A DNA stretch of 64,000 nucleotides, taken from NCBI GenBank assembly GCA_012934845.2, contig WNNJ02003223.1, forward strand, positions 62,001 through 126,000, written 5' to 3'. Positions 41,080-51,101 of this stretch are shown here, piece after piece (the first letter of the stretch is position 1; each line of letters opens with the position of its first letter). The position numbers were made by a program, and so were the translations under genes. The notes below the pieces were generated by a model. The model was not told where the DNA came from and did not search any database. It worked only from the letters and a program-made list of their open reading frames with translations. The DNA comes from Pomphorhynchus laevis. Taxonomy: Eukaryota; Acanthocephala; Palaeacanthocephala; Echinorhynchida; Pomphorhynchidae.

Positions 41080-42320
41080 TATTCTTACAAGGCTTAGCAA
41101 CGATCGCGAGAAGTAAAGCGTTTATGTAAAGAAGGACGATTAGAAGAAAAGGACGTGAGAAGGACGTAAATAAGGACGAAAAAAGGTCTTAGCCATAAGG
41201 CTATTTTGCCTGATCACAGTTTAAAAAATAATAAAACTAAAAAATAAGAAACGAAGAAAAAGAGTTCAACAAGCAAAAAAAAACAAATCACTGCAAATAT
41301 GTCCATGACTCGTGTCTCGTCTTCTTAATGATCCATGTATTTAATAATTTTTTGAACAAATGCAGACTCCGGGCGGAAGCAATTTCCTCAGGCAGAGAAT
41401 TCCACATATTAAGTACCCAGTGCGACAGTCTCCAGCATTTTGGATACCTGCCAAGTCTTGTTTTATAGACAGTTTTGCTGTGACCTCTCAAAATCGATGA
41501 ACGTAATGTGATCGAACCACTCGGATAACCGTCCAACCGGTGTACAAGTGCATACATTCCTATCAAGTCAAGAAACAAAAATCGTGATGACATCGGTTGA
41601 ATTCTTAGCAAATCTAATCGAGATGCGTAATCCACTCTCGCATTCTAACATAAACGAGAACCTCGCCTTAGGACTGACTCAATATCTGTACTTTCTTGTT
41701 TGGTTACCGGGAAAGAAGCCTGAATTGCATACTCTAAATGCGGACGAACCAACGTGTTAAACAAATTTCTAAAGACATTCGTGGTAATCTTAAGGAATGA
41801 GTTCTTTACAATATATAGTTCACGAGTAGCGCTTTTTATTTCTCTTTCACTATTAAGTTTAGTTTTTAATGATGCCTACACGATAATTCCTAAATCCCTA
41901 TGATGTGATACTTCAATGAGAAGAACATCAGTGAGAATGTTCATCGGTGAGAACTTCATTGAGAAGAACATCTCCGATATGATATGTAAAATTCCTGGAT
42001 TTTTTACCCATCCTCATAAGTATACACTTATCAACGTTAAGATGTAATCCAGTAGAGTGGAACCAATCATGAACGCGATCCAAGTCTGCCTGTAAAGAAT
42101 TAGTCATCAACATTTCGTATAGCAGTCCAGATATTAAGATCATCAGCGAATACCAAGATAGTTTTTTCTCAATACGTAAAAGTATAACGTTAGGTAACGT
42201 GATGAATAATATAGGACGTAGTGCAGAACCTACGTAGTGCAGAACATATAGGACGTAGTGAGGAACACCTATCGAAATGCTTCGTTTTGCAGATAAAGAC
42301 TCACCAACTCTTACCCTAAA
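41080..42320 (-). mobile_element. A6: 5'-truncated family-A LINE
   Basis: From the 5' side (42,320) it reads FRVRVGESLSAKRSISIGVP, a disrupted GVPQG region, LQADLDRVHDWFHSTGLHLN, VDKCILMRMGKKSRNFTYHI, then further frames to MDYASRLDLLRIQ, LRGHSKTVYKTRLGRYP and LNMWNSLPEEIA at 41,330. The 3' UTR holds AATAGCCTTATGGCTAAGAC, repeated GGACG motifs and a final CCTTGTAAGAATAATAATA near 41,085. There is a small duplication near 42,220-42,260 and several frame breaks. The catalytic box is not readable. Confidence 0.8.
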
Positions 42321-43950
42321 CTCTTATTCTAAACTTCTTGAGCGTCATGTTCTCAAGCAAGTCAATACATATCTATTTTCATCCAACCTGTTTCCTCCCT
42401 TCCAAGCTGCTTTTCGCTCTAATCAATATACTGAAATTGCCTGTCATAAAGCTTATAACGACTTACTAATCTCGCGCTATTAAAAATTAAGTAGTGTATT
42501 AGTTTATCTTGATATCTCCTATGTTTTTGACATCGTCGATAACAAGATTCTTCTCTATCTTCATTGCCATGATTATAGCTTCTCTTTACCCGCTGTAGCT
42601 TGGTTTTCTTCATATTTATCGTACCGTACTTTTCGCGTTTGTTCTAACTCTTCTCTCTCGCGTCCTTCTTCCATCCCGTTCTGTGTTCCACAAGGATCCG
42701 TATTAGGCTCTTTACTTTTCTCTCTTCTTATCGGTGATTTGTCTTCTATTTCTCATACATTTAACTTTCATGTTATGCGATATGCTGATGGCATTATCAT
42801 CTATGATCACGCACCTGCTTATCGTATTTATGATCTTAGTGTTTCTGCTTCCAACTGTCTTGCCTCAATTTTTTAACATCTTTCTTCTCTTCGTCTTTCT
42901 CTGAATCTTAATAAATTCAAAATTATGTGGATCCCTCCTCGACGCCGCAGCTTAGAACTTCCATCCGTATCATTAAATTCTACAATTCTTCTTATCGTTG
43001 GCAATCTCGTTTTCTTAGGATTCCATTTGGACCACCGACTTTCACTTTACCCTTTCAGTTTGGATAAAGTACGCTCATCTATACCTTGATTCTCCGCAAC
43101 CTCTGTCAAATGCGTGGATTTAGCGATTTCCCTCCTTGGATGATTCTCATATCTTTCATTTTTTCAAGACTTGATTATTGTCTTAGTCTATTTTCCAACT
43201 CACCTAAATCCACTTTTATTCCACTACAACACATCGTCAACGCAGCCGTCCGAATTATCTTCGTCGTTTTGATTATGCATCCCACCATTTTGCTTCTCTC
43301 GATTTGCCTACCATTTATTGTCGTGTTCAAATTTGTCTTCTCATTGCTTCCGCCTTGTAACTTTTCCTACTCCTTCATTTCTCAACCTTCTTTTTCTCCA
43401 CAATTATTGTCCTGTTTACTGTTCCTTGCGTTCTCGCAATTCTTTTCTTTGAAATGCACCAAACGACTCTACCTTCTTTGGCTTCCGCTCCTTCCTTGTG
43501 AATGATCCTCTCTCTTTGGATCATCTGCCCATTCATATATGCCAATTAACCTTAATACAGTGTTTCAAACGCCAAATCCAATCTCATTGTTATCTATCAA
43601 GCCGTACTTTTCGCGTCTGTTCTAACTCTTCTCTCTCGCATCTTTCTTCCATCCCGTCCGGTGTTCCGGACGGGGCTTTGTATTAGGCTCTTTACTGTTC
43701 TCTCTTCTTATCGGTGATTTGTTATCTATTTCTCATACATTTAACTTTCATGTTATGCGATATGCTGATGACATTATCATCTATGATCACGCACCTGCTT
43801 ATCGTATTTATGATATTAGTGTTTCTGCTTCCAACAGTCTTGCCTCAATTTTTAATCATCTTTCTTCTCTTCGTCTTTCTCTGAGTCTTAAAAATGGCAA
43901 ATCAACAATCATTATTGTGGTAAACCGAAAGCTTCGCCCGAAAACTCAAC
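42321..43950 (+). mobile_element. B3: family-B LINE with internal duplication
   Basis: A plus-strand family-B reverse transcriptase remnant: SKLLERHVLKQVNTYLFSSN, FPPFQAAFRSN, a GVPQGS-like box, then a catalytic box mutated to YADGIIIY (42,780). GFHLDHRL and the C-terminal block follow, to CFKRQI (43,565). After that the stretch from TFRVCSNSSLSH through YADDIIIYDHAPAYRI (43,590-43,880) appears a second time with its catalytic box intact. The two inner copies are about 90% alike. The 7-bp deletion near 43,255 is the same as in B2. Confidence 0.82.
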
Positions 43951-44093
43951 TCCCGCTTTACCACAACTGACCTGTACAAAGAACGCATTGATGCGTTAGC
44001 TGCAAAAATCCGCTTCTCAATCTCCATGATGTTCCTTATGTTCCTCGAGAACAATACCTCAAGATACTTGAAATCCTTTCCCCATAATCTCAT
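43902..44093 (-). mobile_element. Fragment of the LINE type found at 54.7-57.0 kb
   Basis: Minus strand: DFKYLEVLFSRN, EIEKRIFAANASMRSLYRSV and VKRELSFRAKLSVYHN. This is the region just after the reverse-transcriptase active site and aligns with GFKYLGLLLSSDG..IDKRICAANAVIGSIRRSV of the element at 56.4 kb. About 190 bases survive, truncated at both ends. Confidence 0.75.
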
Positions 44094-44837
44094 TTTACGA
44101 TAGAATTAAGATTTCCTTATTTTTATTCGGGAATAAGATGTATAATTTCTAAGATGTCATGCACAGCAAATACAGTCTCAATGGCGTCCATTAAAACATT
44201 TTATGGAGAAAAGAGCAAAATACAAATGGTGGATGAACCTTTATATGAGCGAATATTTTTGGAGGTCAAGTTCGCAAATTAATAATTTATATCGTTTTGG
44301 AAACATTGTGGACGACAGTAAAGAGTTATTTTAAGTTTAAACATTTCATCAAAATGATTTATTTTTGTCATTGCTATGGTGAAAACCTAAATTGAACAAG
44401 TCATTCCTAATTGAACATTATATTTCTCTTCGTATAGGAGTTAAGTTGATCTAAAATTTTGATAGTAGGTACATTTGAGTTCGATAATTCAAAGAATATT
44501 TAAAAAATCAGTGTCCATAATTGAAAAATTTGAGCAAAATATGTTTTTATCTCAAAAAATAATTTTTATCTTTAAGTTTTTTACTAACTTTTACTTTTTT
44601 GTTAACTTTCACTTTGTATACTTTTTATATGCTATGAACGATTTTCTATAAATGATGTATTTAACGTTCCAGGTTGTAATATGCACTACACATTTTTATT
44701 TATTTTTCTAAAAAATATCTCGTAATATGATTATCCTCGGTGGAAATCCGATTAAGCACGTACGTATCTTACTAATACCTCCCGTCATACAAAATATGAG
44801 AACCGGAAAAAAGATGGTATTTAACTAAATATTTTCC
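44094..44837. other. Non-coding stretch with one short repeat
   Basis: No gene recognised. 44,653-44,700 (TATTTAACGTTCCAGGT, then CTACACATTTTTATT) has a near copy at 45,581-45,630. The two copies bracket the family-B fragments at 44,838-45,480. Confidence 0.45.
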
Positions 44838-45180
44838 CGTATTGTCAAAAGGCTACTTAAGCATCTAAGAACAGCTACAAGGAAGGATCGGAAGCAAAGA
44901 GAGGTAAAGTAGTTTGGGACATGTAAAAGAAAGGAATTACAAGAACGCAAGGAACAGTAAACAGGACGAGAATTGTCGAGAATAGGAAGGTTGAGAAATG
45001 AAGGGGTATGAAAAGTTACAAGGCGGAAAGCAACGATAAGAAGACGAATTTGAACACGAGAATAAATAATAAGCAAATAGGGAGAAGCGAGATGGTGGGA
45101 TGTGTGATCAAAACGACGAAGACGGAGGAGAATTTGGACGACTGCGTTGACGAAGCGTTGTAGCGGATATCAATGTGTCC
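44838..45180 (-). mobile_element. B4: family-B LINE 3' fragment
   Basis: Minus strand: an RRFDHTSHHLASP-like reading near 45,100, YSRVQIRLLIVAFRLVTFHT, PSFLNLPILDNSRPVYCSLR, ending near 44,840 short of the true 3' end. It lacks the 7-bp deletion of B2 and B3 and so is closer to intact B1. Confidence 0.75.
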
Positions 45181-45480
45181 ATAATTGAAAATTTGGAAGG
45201 AAACAATGTGCACCGGCAAGCATTTACGTGGTAAATGCTTGCCGGTGCACACTTACTTGACCACAACAATAAAAAACAAAAATCTAAATCATGTGTATAG
45301 GAGGTGGGTACGGATGCGGCATTTGAATTGGATGTGTGCTAGAGTTTGCGGATTTATTTGTTTGCACAAAATCAACAGGAAGTCTTCTTTAGACTTAACT
45401 TATTGTTGTCGCAGGCGATTGATGTCTAGAAGCTGCAGTTGAGCACAGTTGGTGTCGGTCGTAGCTGTTTTCTTACGTCC
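45181..45480 (-). mobile_element. Family-B 3' end with palindromic terminus
   Basis: Minus strand: a diverged C-terminal tail, then TTTTTTATTGTTGTGGTCAA and GTGTGCACCGGCAAGCATTT followed by ACCACG, the family-B terminus as at 25,450. Instead of the usual A-rich end, the sequence folds back on itself (see 45,208-45,250). Confidence 0.6.
45208..45250. repeat. Perfect 19-bp palindrome at a LINE 3' end
   Basis: The arms GTGCACCGGCAAGCATTTA (45,208-45,226) and 45,232-45,250 are exact reverse complements around the 5-base loop CGTGG. On the minus strand the first arm met is the normal family-B terminus; the second is its inverted copy. Confidence 0.95.
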
Positions 45481-46574
45481 TCCTATTAACGTACAGAACG
45501 TCCATTAACGTAGCTGTTTCCTTTCGTAGCTGTTTTCTTACGTCCATTAACGGCAGAAGAGAGTTGAACAATTGTCTATTGATGAGGTATTTAACGTTTC
45601 AGGTCGGAATATTGACTACACATTTTTATTTTTAATTTATTTTTAAAAAATTACTGAAAAAACTAAATATTTTCTTAACGTTCTACTGTCGAATAAAAAC
45701 AAATCGAAGTTAAATTTATGTATCGTATAAAATAACAGGATTTGAAAATGAAAATCAATCGAGCTGTATACTGATTAATAAGAATCACTGATGTGCGTAA
45801 GTTCTGTTGAAGTAATACAATGACCTAATGATAGCCCATGACTGACTGAATTATCAAGTTGGGCAACATCGTGAAAGCGATTCGCCTGATCACTTTCAGT
45901 AGCGATTGCAATATTGTTCTCACGTACTGGTAATGATGTCAAGAAAAAACCAAGACATGATTAAATTTACTTCGAAAGTATTCCTAGACAATGTAGAATA
46001 TCGTTTTATAAGAGGACAACATATAAATGTGACAACTATTAAAACTATCGGATCAGCAGGCCCATCCGATCCAACGCGAAATCCTGCTGCTCTTTTACCC
46101 ATAACTTTGAGAATAAATCATCCATCTTAGCAGACTTAATTACCAACTTGGCAATTAAACTAACATCCGAGACCGTTGACCCCGAAATCTAGACGCCTAC
46201 ACAATATTCCGCCTTTTTCATCTTACATAGAAAGATGTAATTTGCGATTGGGATATAAGGTATTCGACTTATTATAGTCAGAGCTTAGTTGATATTCCGT
46301 AACCACATCATTCGCGCAGCGAGATTAGCTCAGTTATGCACTGGTCAAAAATGGGGCACTTAAACAGTCATTCACTGTAGCTGCTAAGCTTTCAAATCAA
46401 GTTTTGAAATCTATTGGCAAACAATCGACGCAAACCTATGGCCTCTCCGGGCCAATTGCATCGAAAAATTGTATCTGAAGAAAATGTTTGTTTGAAGAGG
46501 CCAATATAATTATCGGAAAATTGCTAAAGTTGGTTTGATTATTGATTATCGTGAAAGGACAAGACATGATTATA
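45481..46574. other. Intergenic stretch, nothing firmly identified
   Basis: Contains short direct repeats (TTCTTACGTCC and CCATTAACG around 45,470-45,552), the second copy of the 44,653 repeat (45,581-45,630), and a 74-codon plus-strand frame at 45,906-46,130 with no recognisable motif. No tRNA or host exon seen. Confidence 0.4.
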
Positions 46575-46689
46575 TAAAAGTATATTAGTATTATTATTAG
46601 TATTACAAGTTATAGCCAAATGGCTGTTTCAACTGATCACATAGGAAATAAAAAAGAAAAGAAAAGAAGAAAAAAAAAGTTAATAGCGG

Positions 46690-49600
46690 TTACATAATAT
46701 TGTATACATTCGGAATGCCATGATCGTTAATCCACTGACGAAGTTGAACTTTAAATTGAGATAAGTCCTTGGTACATGCTATTTCTCCTGGCAACGTGTT
46801 CCAGGCGTTTAATGCTCGATGTGAGAGCCTAGCCAAACTCACTACTTTACCGTGGGGAAACTTAAATAGTTTCAACGGGTGGCCACGATGCGTCTGAGAA
46901 CAAACTTTAACATAGCACGAGGGAAAACCATCTATCCCATTAACCATTCGCCATAATGCAATAAGGTCTAGGTAATATAGCCTCTGACCCAAAGATGGTA
47001 TCTTTAGAAATTCAAGCCGCTCACGATATGAATATGATCCATCCATACACATTCGAGAACCTCTACGAAGGATTGACTCTAGTCTATTAAACTCTTTCTT
47101 AGTGTATGGAAAAACTGCTTGCACGCAGTACTCTATATGCGGGCGAACAAGAGCGCAGTAAAGCCGTTTGAAGACGTATGGATTAATACGATTAAATGCA
47201 TTTTTGACGCAGTACATAGCTCGCAAAGCCTTGCTATAGGCAAACTCTGTATTTGATCGGGATTTCAATGTCCTATGCACGATGACACTTAGATCCCTAT
47301 ACTCCATGACGACATTAAGAATTGAAGTTCCGAGGCGAAAACGACGGTCATCGCAACGCCTTCCTAATTTCATGTGGCCGCATTTGTCAACATTGATCTT
47401 CATACCAGTAGCCTCACTCCATTGGTATATTTCATTAAGGTCTTCCTGCAGGGAAATGCCAAGCGGATCAATATCATCTACAGACCATATTTTGAGGTCG
47501 TCAGCAAAAGCAAGACAGGGACTCTGAATCCGCAGCAACAAATCGTTAAGGAACACAATAAACAGCAGAGGTCCTAGTACGGTACCCTGCGGAACACCAC
47601 AATAAACGCGTCTGGAAGTGGAAAGATGGGTGCCAACTCTCACCCTAAAGAAACGATTACGTAGGAAATCTTGAATCCAATTACACAACATTACAGGAAT
47701 GCCGTAGTTAAATAGTAATGCTACCAAGCTCTCATGCGGCACCCGATCGAATGCTCTTGAAAAGTCAATGAATACCACATTAATTGATTGGCCGCGACTG
47801 ACCGCCTCAACCCACATTTCGCGTGAAGTCAATAAGTTTGTTAAGCAGGAACGACCAGGAAGGAAACCGTGCTGAGAAGACGACATTATTCCGAGTTCCC
47901 TCAAGTGATGCCTGATCCGGGTGGCGATCAACTTTTCTAGCACTTTGCATAGAGAACTAGTCAGGCTGATTGGTCTATAGTCAGTACAAGCCGTTGCAAT
48001 GGTTTTCTTTGGGATCGGAACTACGATGGCAGTTTTCCAGACTTCAGGAACACATCCACTGGTCAAACTGTTCTCAAAATTAGCAAGAAGGGAAGGAGCC
48101 AAATATCTAGATAAATTCTTCAAGAGAAACGGAGAAATGTCATCAGGGCCAGTAGAGCTAAATGGGTCAAGCTGATCAAGCTGACTTACAATCTCACTAA
48201 TCGTTACTGGAAGAAAACGCGAAGATTGCTTTAATGCTACACCATGCGAAGTGATAGAAGCTCTTTGTGAATTATTTGTCGGTATCGAAAAAGACGTAGC
48301 AAGGCATTCCACAATACCACTCTGAGAAGTTATCATACATCCCTCCGCATTAAGGACATACTTGATTTCTGTATTAAGGGTTCTGTTGCGACGAACATAG
48401 GCCCAGAATAGTTTTGGATTTCGTGTTACATTATTAGCGATAGACGATTCGAATGCACATCGTTTTGTTGCTTTCACTCTAGTACAAAGATTTCGAACAT
48501 ATTTATATCTGGCAGAGAAACTAGAGTCAGAACGCTGAAGCTTCCATAAACAATTTCTTGAACTTATTAGTTGTCTGACGTTGGAATCTATCCATGCAGG
48601 TGACTTAGCAGCATAAGAGGATTCGCGAATAGGGGCAAGAATATCAGATAATTTATGTAGGTAATCAGTGATCATATTCAATGATAGCTTGTCCGTGTTC
48701 ATAAAAGTACACGGGAATTCGTTGTAAACTCTCAAAACATCTTCTCTTCTCACTTTCGACCAATGACGTTTGTAAGTTTTTGAACAAGGTGGACAGAATC
48801 TGGAATAAGGGACAGCCGTCAAGGAGAGCATGCAGTGGTCACTACTTCCTAAAGGAGGGAGATGATCAACTTTGATTATGTCTCCTACATATCTGGAAAA
48901 CACCAGATCAAGTACCGAATCCGATCTTGAAGTTAAGCAAGTTGGTTCTTGTACATGCTGAATCAGCATGAGTTCTTCAGCAAGGAACTCAGATATTTCC
49001 CTTTCCGTGGAACTACCATCAGAAAAGACATAGTCTGACCATCTAGATCGTGGAAGATTAAAATCGCCCAAAAGAATAAAGTGAGGGGAGGAACATACCG
49101 ATTGTAAAATAAATTTTAGTTGATCAGTGTCTGCAATTACTGACGGAGATCGATACACGACGCAAAAATTCATACTGGTCGCTGAGTGATCAATACTGAA
49201 GCATAGAGTCTCAAACGACCCACAAGGGTCACAAATATTCAACACCTCAGATACGAGGAAATTTTCTCTGACATACGCGGCGACACCGCCACCTCGCCTA
49301 CCTGATATCCTGTCGCTTCGTATAAGGCGAAATCCAGGAATGTTCACAGTGGTATCGACAATATATTGATGCAACCAGTATTCAGCAACGCAGAAAATGT
49401 CATACGAATGAGAAAGCATGTGATACTTCAACTCCACTATTTGAGCAGGCAAACTACGAAGATTAGAATATCCAATCGATAAATAGCGTGTGGGTTGTGG
49501 TAAGGGATTACTAGGAACGGTGAATAATTTGTTGAATGAAACTAAGTGTCCCAGATCAGAATTGAAACTAACGCTATTGAAGAGTTGCGATGAATGACTG

Positions 49601-49728
49601 TTGAAACTACCTTTTCCAGACGAACTAGCAAAATTCAAACTGGATACTGCTAAGTGACGCTGTTGATCGTTATGGGATTCCAACGAACTACTGGGTGCCA
49701 CCTGACAACCTGAAAATTTCGTATGCAT
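46690..49728 (-). CDS. A7 ORF2: APE endonuclease + reverse transcriptase
   Basis: 1012 residues from an ATG at 49,728, again following a TGA by three codons as in A4. Endonuclease: YSNLRSL, CVAEYWLHQ (Tyr replaces the usual Ser/Thr), GRRGGGVAAYVREN, VYRSPS, GDFNLPRSRW, SDHCML. Reverse transcriptase: YRPISLTSSLCKVLEKL, SQHGFLPGRS, FIDFSRAFDRVPHESL, GVPQGTVLGPLLF, FADDLKIW near residue 739. Tail: HRGHPLKLFKFPHGKV and AWNTLPGEI. No stop or frameshift seen. Confidence 0.9.
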   Translation of the reverse strand: MHTKFSGCQVAPSSSLESHNDQQRHLAVSSLNFASSSGKGSFNSHSSQLFNSVSFNSDLGHLVSFNKLFTVPSNPLPQPTRYLSIGYSNLRSLPAQIVELKYHMLSHSYDIFCVAEYWLHQYIVDTTVNIPGFRLIRSDRISGRRGGGVAAYVRENFLVSEVLNICDPCGSFETLCFSIDHSATSMNFCVVYRSPSVIADTDQLKFILQSVCSSPHFILLGDFNLPRSRWSDYVFSDGSSTEREISEFLAEELMLIQHVQEPTCLTSRSDSVLDLVFSRYVGDIIKVDHLPPLGSSDHCMLSLTAVPYSRFCPPCSKTYKRHWSKVRREDVLRVYNEFPCTFMNTDKLSLNMITDYLHKLSDILAPIRESSYAAKSPAWIDSNVRQLISSRNCLWKLQRSDSSFSARYKYVRNLCTRVKATKRCAFESSIANNVTRNPKLFWAYVRRNRTLNTEIKYVLNAEGCMITSQSGIVECLATSFSIPTNNSQRASITSHGVALKQSSRFLPVTISEIVSQLDQLDPFSSTGPDDISPFLLKNLSRYLAPSLLANFENSLTSGCVPEVWKTAIVVPIPKKTIATACTDYRPISLTSSLCKVLEKLIATRIRHHLRELGIMSSSQHGFLPGRSCLTNLLTSREMWVEAVSRGQSINVVFIDFSRAFDRVPHESLVALLFNYGIPVMLCNWIQDFLRNRFFRVRVGTHLSTSRRVYCGVPQGTVLGPLLFIVFLNDLLLRIQSPCLAFADDLKIWSVDDIDPLGISLQEDLNEIYQWSEATGMKINVDKCGHMKLGRRCDDRRFRLGTSILNVVMEYRDLSVIVHRTLKSRSNTEFAYSKALRAMYCVKNAFNRINPYVFKRLYCALVRPHIEYCVQAVFPYTKKEFNRLESILRRGSRMCMDGSYSYRERLEFLKIPSLGQRLYYLDLIALWRMVNGIDGFPSCYVKVCSQTHRGHPLKLFKFPHGKVVSLARLSHRALNAWNTLPGEIACTKDLSQFKVQLRQWINDHGIPNVYNIM

Positions 49729-50861
49729 AAGTTCGTTTCACCTTCAGATAGCCGGTTTCGTAATACTGTTTTTGCTTCTTTCAACTTTAAACGATCTTCG
49801 AGACTCAGATCCTTAAGAATACGATGTGGATAATCTTTAAGTCGAAAACCACGTTTGAGCAAAAGGTCTGCATGTTTTGCAGAAGATAATACAACTTTCA
49901 ACAATCTTGGTTTCTCTACCACCTTTTTTCCAAGTCGAAACAACTTTGTAACCTTCAGAGTAGAAGCTAGCTTCTCATCACCTTCTAAGAGTAACTGACA
50001 GAACATAGTACGGAGGCTGGACACATCATCATTCATACGTGTTTGTGAGTTACTGGCCTTTGATTCAGCGATACCACTAAATAGGATATTGCAAGACCTA
50101 TCTGGATGCGAACGGTAGTTTGTAGAAGGAGCGTTGTCCAAAGAAATGCTCTGACCATTTGAAGGTAAATAATTTCCTGATTTATTCTTATTTTTGGCCT
50201 TCTGTTTTCTATCGATGGCCCCACTCGAATCGCTACCTCTGATTTCACCCAATTGATGGTATGTCGATCCAGCGTTTCGTGTAGGTTGCAATAGAGTGTT
50301 GCGCCATACCCTTCCTTTGTTTACAGCTGGTGTAGTTTGTTCAACATGAATGACCGATTTTTCTTTGTCCTGAAAGGATGACAGCATTTGAAGTTCGGCA
50401 TTTGAAGTATTATTGTGCTGATGCGTAGATGACAGTGAAGGTAATTCAATCCTCGGTTCACATAGGTCAGGAGTTGAACTGTCATCTAATGGCAGCTTAA
50501 CGACAGGATTAAAGGTACAGGTGTTTATCGAAGTTTGATGGTCCGTGCTGTCTTGAGAGACACGAACGTCATTTAAGTTGATAGGTAACGATATATCACA
50601 ACAATTCACATCACAAACCATATCTTGCACTAGTTTCATTTGGAGGGCCGAAATCATTGTAGCAGAACAAAAGCCGCAATAAAAGTCCTTGCTCTTGAGT
50701 GACGACTCGGTATTTAAAGGAATGTCGACAATAGACCACACTTCACAGCCTTTATTGCAGCATTCGACCTCTAGCCGCTTATACGCATTACGATGTTGCG
50801 TGATATGTATAGTGTTTGACGCTCTCTTCGAATTTGCTTTCTTTATTGTGAAATTTGTATG
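49650..50861 (-). CDS. A7 ORF1 protein (no ATG visible)
   Basis: The frame is open from codon CAT at 50,861, after a TAA, to 49,650. It has the cysteine motif CCNKGCEVW and CGFC near 50,745-50,665, a polar linker, and the RRM-like half (CNILFSGIAES, VTKLFRLGKKVVEKPRLLKV, HRILKDLSLEDRLKL, GETNLCIRNFQVVRW). No ATG precedes the cysteine motif; an ATA near the expected place may be a mutated start. The heptamer A-AAT-TTT lies at 49,713-49,719 (minus strand). Overlap with ORF2 is 79 bases. Confidence 0.75.
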   Translation of the reverse strand, partial: HTNFTIKKANSKRASNTIHITQHRNAYKRLEVECCNKGCEVWSIVDIPLNTESSLKSKDFYCGFCSATMISALQMKLVQDMVCDVNCCDISLPINLNDVRVSQDSTDHQTSINTCTFNPVVKLPLDDSSTPDLCEPRIELPSLSSTHQHNNTSNAELQMLSSFQDKEKSVIHVEQTTPAVNKGRVWRNTLLQPTRNAGSTYHQLGEIRGSDSSGAIDRKQKAKNKNKSGNYLPSNGQSISLDNAPSTNYRSHPDRSCNILFSGIAESKASNSQTRMNDDVSSLRTMFCQLLLEGDEKLASTLKVTKLFRLGKKVVEKPRLLKVVLSSAKHADLLLKRGFRLKDYPHRILKDLSLEDRLKLKEAKTVLRNRLSEGETNLCIRNFQVVRWHPVVRWNPITINSVT

Positions 50862-51101
50862 TTATTATATTGTATGTTTATTAGAAACCAAAATTTTTTA
50901 AGGTCCGAATTAAATGCAGCTGGAAATTTTTTAAGCTGGGACACGGCGTGGCATTCAGTTGTTGCTTTTCAAAATATTGTGGATTTAAGCATTCGTCTGC
51001 AATTCCTTAGTCTGCAAGTCGTTAGTTGTATTTACTTTAGATTTTAAGTATTTAACAATCAAGACAATTTTAGATATGAAATGTTTTTGTATCTATGACT
51101 A

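Larger units (their letters stand above)
46575..51075 (-). mobile_element. A7: nearly complete family-A LINE
   Basis: The 5' end at about 51,075 reads TAAAATTGTCTTGATTGTTA then AATCTAAAGTAAATAC. ORF1 and ORF2 are open. The 3' UTR (46,585-46,689) has a polypyrimidine run, GTGATCAGTTGAAACAGCCA followed by TTTGGCT (a hairpin), and TAATACTAATAATAATACTA. The only visible defect is the missing ORF1 start codon. Confidence 0.87.

Noticed and set aside
45906-46130. Host exon on the plus strand
   Set aside because: 74 codons with varied composition, but no splice sites, motif or neighbour could be tied to it.
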